From: Chitinophaga pinensis
GTDB lineage: Bacteria; Bacteroidota; Bacteroidia; Chitinophagales; Chitinophagaceae
Assembly (NCBI GenBank): GCA_945865645.1
Contig: CAMBEI010000008.1
Location: 1-59,929 of the forward strand
Length of the DNA stretch: 59,929 bases
Direction: 5' to 3'
The translations under genes and the position numbers were made by a program. The notes under the pieces were generated by a model. The model saw only the letters and a list, made by a program, of their open reading frames with translations. It was not told where the DNA came from and did not search any database. Of the stretch, positions 18,508 to 27,836 are shown in pieces; within the stretch, counting starts at the first letter, position 1, and each line of letters begins with the position of its first letter.

Positions 18508-19035
18508 TTATAAGTTTTCTACAGCCAATATAGCCTTCTCTAGCCTTTCCTCATAATCGCCGCTAATATTTACCCAAGCCACACTTTGATTAATAAGAAT
18601 ATCTTTATAATGATGGTATAATTTTTGCCTATTTACTAAATCTGGATATTCCCTTAATTCGTCTTTAACCCAAGGCAAATCTACATCACAAAGTAAGTAC
18701 AGGTTATATTTTCTTTCCACAATACGGTTAAGTATCCAGTGGTGACATTTGTTAAAAACAAACTCACACCAAACTTTCATTACATACATATCTGTATCAA
18801 TAAAAATTGTTGATTTGTTTTTGAACTGGGCATCTTCAACCGCCGCTTGCTCTTTATTCACCTGTTCTTTTGCTACATCTAGTAAGTTTTCAAAAGTATA
18901 ATCTGTGCCATTTTTAGTAAGATATTCTCTGGCATATTCTTCTACAGCTATACTATTATAGTGCGCAGCAAGCAAGGTACACAAGGTACTTTTTCCTGTT
19001 GATTCGGGGCCGATGATAACAATTTTTTTAATCAT
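18508..19035 (-). CDS. NadR-like ribosylnicotinamide kinase (AAA_28 ATPase)
   Basis: A 175-residue P-loop protein. Walker A is GPESTGKST near the N-terminus, followed by VEEYAREYL and FIDTDMYVMKVW, which match the kinase half of NadR that phosphorylates nicotinamide riboside to NMN. The adenylyltransferase half of NadR is absent. I use the ATG at 19035, which overlaps the stop of a 59-codon gene upstream (ATGATTAA). A longer frame starts at 19053. The gene lies downstream of pnuC on the same strand, so uptake and phosphorylation of nicotinamide riboside are linked. Confidence 0.82.
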   Translation of the reverse strand: MIKKIVIIGPESTGKSTLCTLLAAHYNSIAVEEYAREYLTKNGTDYTFENLLDVAKEQVNKEQAAVEDAQFKNKSTIFIDTDMYVMKVWCEFVFNKCHHWILNRIVERKYNLYLLCDVDLPWVKDELREYPDLVNRQKLYHHYKDILINQSVAWVNISGDYEERLEKAILAVENL

Positions 19036-19207
19036 TATTATTTTTATAAGCACTTAAATCAATAATAAAACGAACAACAAAAATCGTAAGCATTATAAAT
19101 CTAAACCATTTTCTAAAAACGTCTGTTGTAGGCACGGCAAAAATAATTAAGGTTAACATAATTATTAAAATAGCTTTAATAATTAACCAGTATTTTTTAT
19201 TTCTCAC
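19028..19207 (-). CDS. small predicted membrane protein (59 residues)
   Basis: A GTG-started frame of 59 codons lies exactly in the gap between pnuC and the kinase gene. It begins VRNKKYWLIIKAILI, has two hydrophobic stretches (about 7-25 and 37-50) parted by PTTDVFRKWFR, and ends AYKNNND. Its stop codon overlaps the kinase start by 8 nt and its start lies 10 nt after the pnuC stop, an arrangement that suggests translational coupling. I do not recognise the family. A role with PnuC is inference from position. Confidence 0.5.
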   Translation of the reverse strand: MRNKKYWLIIKAILIIMLTLIIFAVPTTDVFRKWFRFIMLTIFVVRFIIDLSAYKNNND

Positions 19208-19217
19208 GCTATAACAA

Positions 19218-19856
19218 TTAGCTTTTAGTTTTTTTTATAAACGATACATTTTTCTTCCATTCAATTAAACCAAAAATAGCCATTACTAATAATACCAAAT
19301 AATATATGCTTGTAAAAACATAATGTTTTACAAAGTATAAGGGTATACATGCCATATTTGTAGCTATCCACCAGTACCAGCTTTCTATTTTTTTTTTGGT
19401 CATCAACCACATGGCAGTAAACGCAGTTGCAGAGGCGAAGGCGTCGGCCCAAGGAATAACACCTTCAAAAAAGGCCGACTTAAAATAGGTAAGCGACCCC
19501 CAAATACTGATATAAAAAAACAAAAAGAATCCAATTTGTTGTACCCAATTTTTTTTATCGGAGAAAGTAATATGTAATATCATATCTTTCTGTTGGTTTT
19601 TTCTTGTCCACATGTACCAACCTGTACCGCTCATAATAGTGTAATAAAAATTTACTGCAGCTTCACCTAATAGCTGTCCTTTAAAACTTATATAGATGTA
19701 AATGATGGTATTAATTAATCCAATTGGGTATACTAAAATATTCTCGGAGCGAGCGTACCACACACTTATAATTCCGGCAAACACTGCAACAAATTCATAC
19801 CAAGTAGTGTATGATATATCTGTGATAAACTGATAATAAATGTCTATTATATTCAA
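19218..19856 (-). CDS. pnuC: nicotinamide riboside transporter PnuC
   Basis: The 212-residue protein has about seven transmembrane helices and the PnuC signature. The N-terminal helix is followed by FAGIISVWYARSENILVYPIGLINTIIYIYI, the core has YYTIMSGTGWYMWTRK, and the C-terminal part carries the Trp-rich SWYWWIATNMACIPLYF. It facilitates diffusion of nicotinamide riboside, which is trapped by the downstream kinase. It heads a three-gene minus-strand operon with the small membrane protein and the NadR-like kinase. Confidence 0.9.
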   Translation of the reverse strand: MNIIDIYYQFITDISYTTWYEFVAVFAGIISVWYARSENILVYPIGLINTIIYIYISFKGQLLGEAAVNFYYTIMSGTGWYMWTRKNQQKDMILHITFSDKKNWVQQIGFFLFFYISIWGSLTYFKSAFFEGVIPWADAFASATAFTAMWLMTKKKIESWYWWIATNMACIPLYFVKHYVFTSIYYLVLLVMAIFGLIEWKKNVSFIKKTKS

Positions 19857-19929
19857 TTGGTTAATGGGATTTACTTGATGTACAAGAATGTAATTTTATT
19901 CAATTTAGCATGTATTCATCAAAATAAAA

Positions 19930-19951
19930 AAGCATCCGATAATAGATGCTT
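19930..19951 (-). terminator. terminator of the Nfu gene
   Basis: A 7-bp stem, AAGCATC / GATGCTT, with an 8-nt loop is followed by T6 on the minus strand. Confidence 0.65.
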
Positions 19952-19993
19952 ATATTATTTTATATTAAAGATCACTTGCGTGAATTTTGTGGA

Positions 19994-20593
19994 TTATTCT
20001 GCCTCAGCAACTACTTCCTTTACTTCGGGTATCATACGTTTCATCATACCTTCTATTCCAGCTTTTAAGGTAATCATACTTGATGGGCAACCGCTACAGC
20101 TTCCTTGCATCATTAAATTTACCCTGCCATCTTCATAACTTTTAAACTGAATAGCTCCGCCATCCATTTCTACAGCTGGTTTAACATAGTTTTCAAGTAA
20201 TTCTTTAATACGTTTTACTACATCGTCATCATCGGCACTAACGGTATTACTACTCTCTGTTTTCATAACCGCTACTTCTTCGTCATTAACCACCACTTTT
20301 CCTTCTTCTAGGTATTCTTTTAAAAATGTTTTAATAGAAGGAATTACATCCTGCCAATCTTCTGTTTCAAATGTTTTAGTTAGGGTAATAAAATTACTAG
20401 CAATAAAAACTGCTTTAATAAAGGGAAAGGTAAATAGCTCTTGTGCTAGTGGCGAAGGTTTTGTACTTGCTTCATCTGCAAAGTCGATACTTTTACCAGG
20501 GTATAATAATTTATTCGCCACAAACTTCATCGTTTCTGGGTTAGGCGTCATTTCGGTATAAATACTAATAATTGGGTTTCCTGTCTTGATCAT
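19994..20593 (-). CDS. NifU-like/Nfu iron-sulfur scaffold protein
   Basis: The 199-residue protein has an N-terminal Nfu_N domain (ISIYTEMTPNPETMKFVANK) and a C-terminal NifU domain with the CxxC cluster site SCSGCPSS (about residues 165-172). Nfu proteins carry [4Fe-4S] clusters to target apoproteins in the cytosol. A -7 box TAATTTTG lies at 20619-20626 (minus strand), about 25 bp before the start. The gene stands alone with its own terminator. Confidence 0.92.
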   Translation of the reverse strand: MIKTGNPIISIYTEMTPNPETMKFVANKLLYPGKSIDFADEASTKPSPLAQELFTFPFIKAVFIASNFITLTKTFETEDWQDVIPSIKTFLKEYLEEGKVVVNDEEVAVMKTESSNTVSADDDDVVKRIKELLENYVKPAVEMDGGAIQFKSYEDGRVNLMMQGSCSGCPSSMITLKAGIEGMMKRMIPEVKEVVAEAE

Positions 20594-20697
20594 AATACTG
20601 TATTTAAATAATTCGATACAAAATTAACAACAATTACGCTGTTTTGGATTGAATCTTGGTTTGCAGAATAGAAATTTCCGATTTCGCAAAAGCATAG

Positions 20698-23046
20698 TTA
20701 TTCTATTATCCTAAGTTTAGCATAATTCAACATAATTTTTTTTTCTCCATTTAAATCAAAATTTACGGTTGCTATAGGATTGTGTGCTGCGCCTTCCATT
20801 GTCATTACTTCACCAAAACCAAATTTTTGATGTTCTACCTTATTACCTACCTGTAAATTACCAGTGTCACTGGGTTCAAAATTTTTAGAAGGAGTATGTT
20901 CAACGGTTTTATTTGTTGCTAGCTTTGAAGAAAATGCTCCTGTCATTTTTTTTGTAGTTAATGCGCCATATATTTTTTCGACATGCTTGGTAGCATCCCG
21001 GGCATTATTTCCAAAATTTCGTTGCATTCTTTCTTTTGCACCGCCTTGGGCCCACCCACCACCAGTAGCCGCCATACCTGCGTAGCTTTTATCTACAAAC
21101 TCTTCCGAAATTTCTTTAATAAATCGACTGGGGTCATTTTGCTGTAATTGGCCATATCTGTATCTCGCATTGGAATAACTTAACCAAAGTCTTTGCTTGG
21201 CACGGGTGATGGCCACATAAAATAAACGACGTTCTTCTTCCAGTTCTTCCCGGGTATTAATGGACATTGCGTTTGGAAAAAGTGTTTCTTCTAATCCCCC
21301 AACAAATACTACTGGAAACTCTAATCCTTTTGCTGCATGAATGGTCATTAGTTTTACTACATCACTATTTCCTTTATCATCATCTGCGTCTGTTAATAAA
21401 ACAATTTGTTGCAGGTAAGTTCCTAAGCCTTTATCTCCTACTTCCCCATCTTCTTCATTCATTGGCGTTTCGGTAAATTCTTTAATAGAGTTTAAAAGCT
21501 CCTGTACGTTTTCATGCCGAGCCAAGCCCTCTGTTGTTTTATCATTAAATAACTCTTTAACTATATTGGTGCTTTTACCAACAATAATGGATAATTCGTA
21601 GGCATTCTTTTTTACAAGTTCGCTTTGAAACATTTTAATCATAGTTACAAAGTTGTCAATATTTTCAAGGGTGCCTCCTTTGTAACCATACCTGCGGGCA
21701 TTACTAATAATATCCCACATACTTAAGTTATTTTCATTGGCAAACAATACAGCTTTATCAATTGTTGTTTTTCCAATACCTCTTGCTGGTAAGTTGATGA
21801 TACGTTTTAGTGCTTCTTCATCCCTTGTATTTACAACCAAACGTAGGTAAGCAATATAGTCTTTTACCTCTTTGCGCTGATAAAAACTTGTACCTCCGTA
21901 AATTCGATAAGCAATACCCATACGACGTAAGGCTTCTTCAAAGCTTCGGCTCTGTGCATTTGTACGATAAAGAATAGCAAAATCTTTGTTGTAATAATGA
22001 TTACGAAGTTTTTGTTCCTGAATGGTGTCTGCCACCATCTTACCTTCGTCATTATCTGTCATCGTGCGTACAAGGTTTATTTTTTCACCTTCGGCGTTAA
22101 TGGTAAATAATTTTTTTTCTATTTGCCCTTTATTATTGGCAATAATTTCGTTGGCAACGTGTAAAATATTTTTTGTGCTTCTATAATTTTGTTCCAGTTT
22201 TATCACTTTTACTTCGTCGTAATCTTTTTTAAACTGTAAAATATTTTCGATAGTTGCACCACGAAAGCTATAAATACTTTGTGCATCATCTCCTACTACA
22301 CAAACATTTTCGTGCATAGCCCCAAGCAGTTTAATAATTTCATATTGAGCCGTATTGGTATCTTGGTACTCATCAATCATTACATATTTAAATTTTTGCT
22401 GGTATTTGCTTAGGGATTCAGGAAAATTTTTAAGTAACAAATACATTTTAAACAAGAGATCATCAAAGTCCATTGACCCATTTTTAAAGCAACGCTTTAC
22501 ATATGCATCATAAATTTTACCTATTGCAGGCCGGTTTGCCCTGGCGTCTTCTTGCTGCAGGGCCCAATCGTTCATATATTCTGTTGCGCCAATAAGCGCA
22601 TTTTTAGCGGCAGATATTCGGTTATAGACTACATTAGGTTTGTAATGCTTATCATCTAATGTCATTTCTTTAATCACGGTTTTAACCACCGATTTGGCAT
22701 CATCTGTATCATAAATGGTAAAATTGCTTGGATATCCTAGTTTAGGGGCTTCAGATCGCAGTATTCTGGCAAATACGCTATGAAAAGTGCCGATATACAA
22801 ATTTCTAGCCTCGCTATTGCCTAAAATCTTTTCTACCCTTTCTTTCATTTCGGCTGCAGCTTTATTGGTAAAAGTGAGTGCCAATATATTAAAACTGTCA
22901 ATTTTGTGTGCCGCCATTAAGTGCGTAATACGGGTGGTAAGTACTTTAGTTTTTCCGCTTCCAGCCCCAGCAATGATCATTATGGGTCCGTTTACATGCA
23001 TTACTGCCTCTCGCTGCGGACCGTTCAACTCATCTAAATAATTCAT
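20698..23046 (-). CDS. pcrA: UvrD/PcrA-type superfamily 1A DNA helicase
   Basis: The 782-residue protein carries the SF1A motifs in order: Walker A AGAGSGKTKVLT (about 26-37), the Ia motif ALTFTNKAAAEM, Walker B MIDEYQDTN, the Gln motif GDDAQSIYSFRGA, QNYRST, VKLMTIHAAKGLEFP and VAITRAKQRL. A C-terminal Tudor-like tail (VGNKVEHQKFGFGEV) binds RNA polymerase in PcrA. It unwinds DNA 3' to 5' in repair. A TACCTTCG box (23051-23058, minus strand) ends 4 nt before the ATG, so the message is probably leaderless. Confidence 0.93.
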   Translation of the reverse strand: MNYLDELNGPQREAVMHVNGPIMIIAGAGSGKTKVLTTRITHLMAAHKIDSFNILALTFTNKAAAEMKERVEKILGNSEARNLYIGTFHSVFARILRSEAPKLGYPSNFTIYDTDDAKSVVKTVIKEMTLDDKHYKPNVVYNRISAAKNALIGATEYMNDWALQQEDARANRPAIGKIYDAYVKRCFKNGSMDFDDLLFKMYLLLKNFPESLSKYQQKFKYVMIDEYQDTNTAQYEIIKLLGAMHENVCVVGDDAQSIYSFRGATIENILQFKKDYDEVKVIKLEQNYRSTKNILHVANEIIANNKGQIEKKLFTINAEGEKINLVRTMTDNDEGKMVADTIQEQKLRNHYYNKDFAILYRTNAQSRSFEEALRRMGIAYRIYGGTSFYQRKEVKDYIAYLRLVVNTRDEEALKRIINLPARGIGKTTIDKAVLFANENNLSMWDIISNARRYGYKGGTLENIDNFVTMIKMFQSELVKKNAYELSIIVGKSTNIVKELFNDKTTEGLARHENVQELLNSIKEFTETPMNEEDGEVGDKGLGTYLQQIVLLTDADDDKGNSDVVKLMTIHAAKGLEFPVVFVGGLEETLFPNAMSINTREELEEERRLFYVAITRAKQRLWLSYSNARYRYGQLQQNDPSRFIKEISEEFVDKSYAGMAATGGGWAQGGAKERMQRNFGNNARDATKHVEKIYGALTTKKMTGAFSSKLATNKTVEHTPSKNFEPSDTGNLQVGNKVEHQKFGFGEVMTMEGAAHNPIATVNFDLNGEKKIMLNYAKLRIIE

Positions 23047-23331
23047 ATGGCGAAGGTACGAATGCTACTTACAGATTGTTCATTCATTTTGCGAATGGGT
23101 ATTTTTTAGAGTTAATACATTATAAAAAAGCCATTTAATTACTTGCAAAAATTACTATAAATAAAATTATTACTAAATATATTAAATAAGCAACACTACA
23201 AGAAAAAAATTAGACGCATTGATCTTTGTGTTATCAAACGAGGAGTAAGAGCAGTTTTTTGCTAAAAATAATAAACTAAATAAATTATCAAAAAAATACT
23301 AAAATAATTAGTGTTATTAAAATAAAAGGAT

Positions 23332-23339
23332 TATCTTTG
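23332..23339 (+). promoter_or_regulatory. probable recA promoter -7 box
   Basis: TATCTTTG fits TAnnTTTG and lies about 70 bp before the recA ATG. The whole 363-bp gap 23047-23409 between the divergent helicase and recA genes holds no coding frame that I can support. I saw no clear LexA-type palindrome. Confidence 0.45.
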
Positions 23340-23409
23340 TTTTCTAATTTACATTTATCACGCAGAAATAGTCCCGAAAATTATTTGGACGGTTTAAAAA
23401 AAATAGAAC

Positions 23410-24429
23410 ATGAGCAAGTCAGACAATTTAGAAAAAACAGAAAAGTTTAAAGCCCTAAAATTAACGATGGACAAAATCGATAAAGATTTTGGCAAGGGCT
23501 CAGTAATGATGATGAGTGACAAGGGAATTGTTGAACAGGAAGTTATCTCAACGGGTTCAATAGGACTAGATATGGCATTGGGTATTGGAGGATTACCTAA
23601 AGGCAGGGTGGTAGAAATTTATGGTCCAGAAAGCTCTGGTAAAACAACATTGGCTATTCATGTGATTGCCGAAGCACAAAAAAAAGGCGGTATGTGCGCT
23701 TTTATTGATGCTGAGCACGCATTTGATAGCGTTTATGCACAAAAATTAGGTGTTGATATTGATAATTTATTGATCTCTCAACCAGATTATGGTGAACAAG
23801 CGCTGGAAATTGCCGATCGCTTAATTCTGTCTGGCGCTTTAGACGTGGTGGTGATAGATTCGGTGGCTGCATTAGTTCCAAAAAGTGAGTTAGAGGGTGA
23901 AATGGGCGATAGTAAAATGGGATTACAAGCTAGGCTAATGAGTCAGGCCCTAAGAAAATTAACCGCCACAATCCATAAAACAAATAGCTGCTGTATTTTT
24001 ATCAATCAACTGCGTGAAAAAATAGGGGTTATGTTCGGGAATCCCGAAACAACAACAGGAGGAAATGCATTAAAATTTTATGCATCTGTACGGTTAGATA
24101 TACGCAGAATGGCACAAATAAAAGATGGCGATGACGCCATTGGTAATCATGTAAAAGTAAAAGTGGTAAAAAATAAAGTAGCCCCACCATTTCGCCTTGC
24201 CGAATTTGATATTATTTATGGAGAAGGTATTTCTAAAGTGGGTGAAATTATTGATATGGGAGTTGATTTAGGCATTGTACAAAAAAGCGGAAGTTGGTTT
24301 AGCTACAACAGCGACAAACTTGGCCAAGGAAGAGAATCAGTAAAACAATTAATGCTCGATAATCCAGAAATGGCTAATGAAATAGAAGTTAAGATTAGGG
24401 AAAAAATTAAAGAAATGCAATCGGCATAA
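23410..24429 (+). CDS. recA: recombinase RecA
   Basis: The 339-residue recombinase forms ATP-dependent filaments on single-stranded DNA for homologous recombination and the SOS response. Walker A is GPESSGKTT, the catalytic Glu lies in [11 protein letters not shown], Walker B is [10 protein letters not shown], and the L2 region reads [20 protein letters not shown]. Length and motif order are standard. It is monocistronic, with a strong hairpin terminator 38 bp after the stop. Confidence 0.98.
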   Translation: MSKSDNLEKTEKFKALKLTMDKIDKDFGKGSVMMMSDKGIVEQEVISTGSIGLDMALGIGGLPKGRVVEIYGPESSGKTTLAIHVIAEAQKKGGMCAFIDAEHAFDSVYAQKLGVDIDNLLISQPDYGEQALEIADRLILSGALDVVVIDSVAALVPKSELEGEMGDSKMGLQARLMSQALRKLTATIHKTNSCCIFINQLREKIGVMFGNPETTTGGNALKFYASVRLDIRRMAQIKDGDDAIGNHVKVKVVKNKVAPPFRLAEFDIIYGEGISKVGEIIDMGVDLGIVQKSGSWFSYNSDKLGQGRESVKQLMLDNPEMANEIEVKIREKIKEMQSA

Positions 24430-24466
24430 CGATAAAAAAATAATTACTTATTGGGTTAGTAAGTAC

Positions 24467-24501
24467 AATGCTATGGTTTATAAAATCGCCATAGCATTTT
24501 T
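24467..24501 (+). terminator. recA terminator
   Basis: A 10-bp stem (AATGCTATGG / CCATAGCATT) with a 12-nt loop is followed by TTTTATT. Confidence 0.8.
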
Positions 24502-24602
24502 ATTATAGGGTTCTTCAAATATATCCGCCCTGTAAAAAATTTAAGGTTTTAATTAACTGATCAATTCATCGCTATCCCCTACTTTTACATCAAAAAAATA
24601 GT

Positions 24603-25496
24603 TTGAATCAAAAAATATTAGCACATATTGCTTTAATTTTTACAAACATTTTTTTTGCTATAAATATTTCTGCCGTTAAACACCTTACCAATCACCAGTT
24701 GGCACAACCATTTGGCTTAAATGTTGTAAGGGTGGGGGTATGCGTTCTGTTATTTTGGCTATGGTATTTAATAAAGCCAGTAAATATTAAAATAGATAAA
24801 CGAGATAGGTTGCGCCTTTTTCTTTGCGCTATTACAGGCATAGCCATAAACCAAATGTTTTTTTTAAAAGGCCTCTCACTTACTTATCCCATACATGCTG
24901 CCCTACTTTTACTCATTACCCCCATTCTAATTGTTTTTATTGCAAGCTGGATATTAAAAGAAAAACTAGGGCTATTTAAATTATTAGGTTTAGCATTGGG
25001 CTTTTCGGGTGCGCTTGTATTAATTTTAGCAAAAAATAAAGTAACTAACAATAATCACATTTTACTTGGAGATTTATTTATAATTATTAATGCTATTTCC
25101 TATACTGCTTATTTTATTTTAGTAAAACCGCTTATGCTTAAATATAATCCCATTGTTATTTTAAGATGGCTATTTACTATTGGGTTAGTTTTTGTTCTCC
25201 CTTTTGGCTGGATTGAGTTTACACAAATTCCGTGGTTAAAATATACCCCCGTTGACTTAATAAGTATTACCAGTATTGTTATAACCGGAACCTTTTTTGC
25301 TTACCTATTTAATTTATATGGCATTAAATCGCTAGGGGCTTCTATCGCAGGTTTTTACATTTATACGCAACCAATTTTTGCCGCCTTAATTGCTATTTTT
25401 TTGTTACATGAAGATTTAGCTTTGTATAAGATATTGGCTGCGGTCCTTATTTTTAGTGGCCTTTATCTGGCTACAAAACAATTTAAAAATGACTGA
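24603..25496 (+). CDS. EamA/DMT-superfamily transporter
   Basis: The 297-residue protein has ten predicted transmembrane helices in two EamA repeats (about 8-140 and 155-292). The repeat signatures are visible as TPILIVFIASWILKEKLGLFKLLGLALGFSGA and YTQPIFAALIAIFLLHEDLALYKILAAVLIFSGLYLA. These proteins export or import small metabolites, and the substrate is not predictable. The start is TTG. The end overlaps the next gene's ATG (ATGACTGA), so the two are translated together. Confidence 0.85.
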   Translation: MNQKILAHIALIFTNIFFAINISAVKHLTNHQLAQPFGLNVVRVGVCVLLFWLWYLIKPVNIKIDKRDRLRLFLCAITGIAINQMFFLKGLSLTYPIHAALLLLITPILIVFIASWILKEKLGLFKLLGLALGFSGALVLILAKNKVTNNNHILLGDLFIIINAISYTAYFILVKPLMLKYNPIVILRWLFTIGLVFVLPFGWIEFTQIPWLKYTPVDLISITSIVITGTFFAYLFNLYGIKSLGASIAGFYIYTQPIFAALIAIFLLHEDLALYKILAAVLIFSGLYLATKQFKND

Positions 25497-25953
25497 TTAT
25501 ATTATAGCTAATACTAAAGAAGATTATAATAATGCAGTAATACTTTTTAAAGAGTATGTCGCTTGGTTAAATATTGACCTAAGTTTTCAGGATTTTGAAA
25601 ATGAATTAAATGAAATACAATTAAAATATTCCAAACCCGATGGATGCATTATTCTTTGCAAAATAAATAATGAATTTATTGCTTGTGTAGCTATAAGAAA
25701 AATAAATGCACATACTGCTGAATTAAAAAGAATGTATGTACATCCAGCTTTTCGCGAACAAGGCATTGGAAAAAATTTACTTATTAAGGCAATCGCTTTT
25801 GCCAAAGAAACTAATTATTCTGTCATTAGATTAGATACATTAAATTATATGACTCCTGCTATTAATCTATACAAAAAAATTGGATTTTATGAAATACCTG
25901 CTTATTACTCTAATCCCATCAAAACAGCGGTGTATTTTGAAATAACCTGTTAA
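25489..25953 (+). CDS. GNAT family N-acetyltransferase
   Basis: The 154-residue product begins MTDYIIANTKEDYN. The acetyl-CoA binding motif A is VHPAFREQGIGKNLLIKAI (R/Q-x-x-G-x-G/A), followed by IRLDTLNYMTPAINLYKKIGFYE, the classic motif B. The open frame could begin at 25456, but the ATG at 25489 overlaps the exporter stop and gives the usual GNAT N-terminus. The acceptor substrate is unknown. Confidence 0.82.
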   Translation: MTDYIIANTKEDYNNAVILFKEYVAWLNIDLSFQDFENELNEIQLKYSKPDGCIILCKINNEFIACVAIRKINAHTAELKRMYVHPAFREQGIGKNLLIKAIAFAKETNYSVIRLDTLNYMTPAINLYKKIGFYEIPAYYSNPIKTAVYFEITC

Positions 25954-25980
25954 TAAATTTTTAGATTTTTTACTACGTTG

Positions 25981-26475
25981 TTACTTCCATTTTTTTGGAG
26001 TAATAAAAAATAAACATTTCTTTTTAGCTTTAAAGAAATTAGTCCAATTTGCTATATCTGCTTGTATAGCAAATATGGAACAAGTAGGCATATTCTCAAT
26101 GGTCACTTCTGTATTCAAGCTATTTACAAAATCGCTTACCCCGGGATTATGAGAAAATATAGCTATAGCAGTAAAATTATCAGCACAGTCTGCTATTACT
26201 TTATAAAATAGTTCGGCACGGGCGTCGTATAATGCAGCGTTAAATATAATATCAGTCACCGGAATCTCTAATGTTTCTGAGAATAATATTGCAGTTTTTT
26301 TTGTTCTCAATGCCGGACTAGAAATAAGCGCATCAACTTTAAATTTAGAATCTAACAACCGTTTTGACATCATTAAAGCGTCAGATTCTCCTTTTTTATT
26401 AAGCGGGCGCTCAAAATCGGTACCTCCCAATTTTTTTTCGCTTTTAGCATGCCGTACTATAAAAATATTTTTCAT
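25981..26475 (-). CDS. SixA-like histidine phosphatase
   Basis: The 164-residue protein has the RHG-type motif IVRHAKSEKK at its N-terminus, the pattern GTDFERPLNKKGESDA, and the second catalytic histidine in AIFSHNPGVSDF. SixA proteins remove phosphate from phosphohistidine on signalling or PTS proteins in the cytosol. The target in this organism is unknown. It is convergent with the GNAT gene, with 27 bp between the stops. Confidence 0.85.
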   Translation of the reverse strand: MKNIFIVRHAKSEKKLGGTDFERPLNKKGESDALMMSKRLLDSKFKVDALISSPALRTKKTAILFSETLEIPVTDIIFNAALYDARAELFYKVIADCADNFTAIAIFSHNPGVSDFVNSLNTEVTIENMPTCSIFAIQADIANWTNFFKAKKKCLFFITPKKWK

Positions 26476-26618
26476 TTAAATAAGTTTAAAATTAAAATTA
26501 CTTTTTAAAAAGGAATATTATGTCCAATAATATTAAAATAAATTAAAATTTACTAATCATTAAGAAATTATATTTAAATGAAAAGAAATTTACTCAACTT
26601 TACATATAAAATACATTT

Positions 26619-27767
26619 ATGCATTATTACAGCCTACCTACATTATTATTTATTTGGTTTTCGCTACTTTCCTTTTCGTGCACTACAATAAAAAAAATAA
26701 GTAACGAAAACACAACTATTAATAAACTTAATTATATTGGCGCTTTTGAAATGCCGTTTAATTATAATTATAATAATACCACTATAGGAGGTTTATCAGG
26801 CATCGATTATAATAAAAAAAATAATTTATTTTATTTAATTAGCGATGACAGAAGTGAAAAAAATGCAGCTAGGTTTTATACAGCAAAATTATTTTTTACA
26901 CAAAAGGGTATCGATAGTTTAATATTTACAAGTGTAACAAATTTATTACAGCCCAATGGAAAAACTTATCCTAGTAGTAAGGAAGATCGTTTTAAAACTC
27001 CCGACCCAGAATCTATTAGATATAATTTAAAAACGGGCCGCTTAGCTTGGAATAGCGAGGGAGAAAGAATATTAAATCAAAAAGATACGGTACTTATAAA
27101 CCCTGCAGTAAGTATTATTAAGGTAAATGGTAAATATAAGAGCAGCTTTATTTTGCCTAATAATTTTAAAATGCAATCCACAGAAAATGGGCCTAGACGA
27201 AATAATTTTGAAGGCATTAGTTTTGCAGATAAATTTAAAACACTTTATGTAAATATAGAAGAACCACTATATGAAGATGCTCCCCCTGCAGATTTGGCCG
27301 ATAATAACTCCTTTATACGAATAATTAAGTTTAATACCCGAAAGAAAAAAAGTATAGCACAATATGCTTATAAATTAGATCCGGTTGCATTTAAAGCTAT
27401 ACCCGAAAATGCTTTTAAAATAAATGGAGTAAGCGAAATATTGAGTATTGGCCACAATAAATTATTAGTAATAGAACGCTCTTTTTCTACAGGAAAAATT
27501 GCATGCACAATAAAAATATTTATTGCCGATTTAAATAATGCCACTGATATTAGTTTAATTCCGCTAATGAATAATCTCAATTTTACTGCGGCAAAAAAAA
27601 CGTTGCTTTTAAATATGGATAAGCTAGGAATTTATATCGATAATATTGAGGGTGTAACTTTTGGCCCACAGCTACCTAACGGACATAAAACTTTATTATT
27701 TATTGCTGATAATAATTTTAATCCTTTACAAAAATCACAGTTATTATTATTTGAAGTGGTTAACTAA
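26619..27767 (+). CDS. phytase-like/esterase-like lipoprotein
   Basis: The 382-residue protein has a lipoprotein signal (lipobox near LLSFSC, Cys about 21) and the esterase-like activity of phytase fold: GGLSGIDYNKKNNLFYLISDD, then FKTPDPESIRYN, EGISFADKFKTLYVNIEEP, and near the end GIYIDNIEGVTFGP. The family (Phytase-like, DUF/PF13449) is a six-bladed propeller that binds Ca2+. Some members hydrolyse phosphate esters. The substrate is unproven. It sits 69 bp upstream of the S1/P1 nuclease on the same strand, which may suggest joint phosphate scavenging (inference). Confidence 0.78.
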   Translation: MHYYSLPTLLFIWFSLLSFSCTTIKKISNENTTINKLNYIGAFEMPFNYNYNNTTIGGLSGIDYNKKNNLFYLISDDRSEKNAARFYTAKLFFTQKGIDSLIFTSVTNLLQPNGKTYPSSKEDRFKTPDPESIRYNLKTGRLAWNSEGERILNQKDTVLINPAVSIIKVNGKYKSSFILPNNFKMQSTENGPRRNNFEGISFADKFKTLYVNIEEPLYEDAPPADLADNNSFIRIIKFNTRKKKSIAQYAYKLDPVAFKAIPENAFKINGVSEILSIGHNKLLVIERSFSTGKIACTIKIFIADLNNATDISLIPLMNNLNFTAAKKTLLLNMDKLGIYIDNIEGVTFGPQLPNGHKTLLFIADNNFNPLQKSQLLLFEVVN

Positions 27768-27836
27768 AACAATAATTATTATCAATAGCTTTTTATATCA
27801 ACAACATTAAGTTAGCTTTGAAAATAAATATTTAAA

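Noticed and set aside
23047..23409. Search for an SOS box before recA
   Set aside because: I saw no convincing LexA-type inverted repeat. Only the -7 box is reported.
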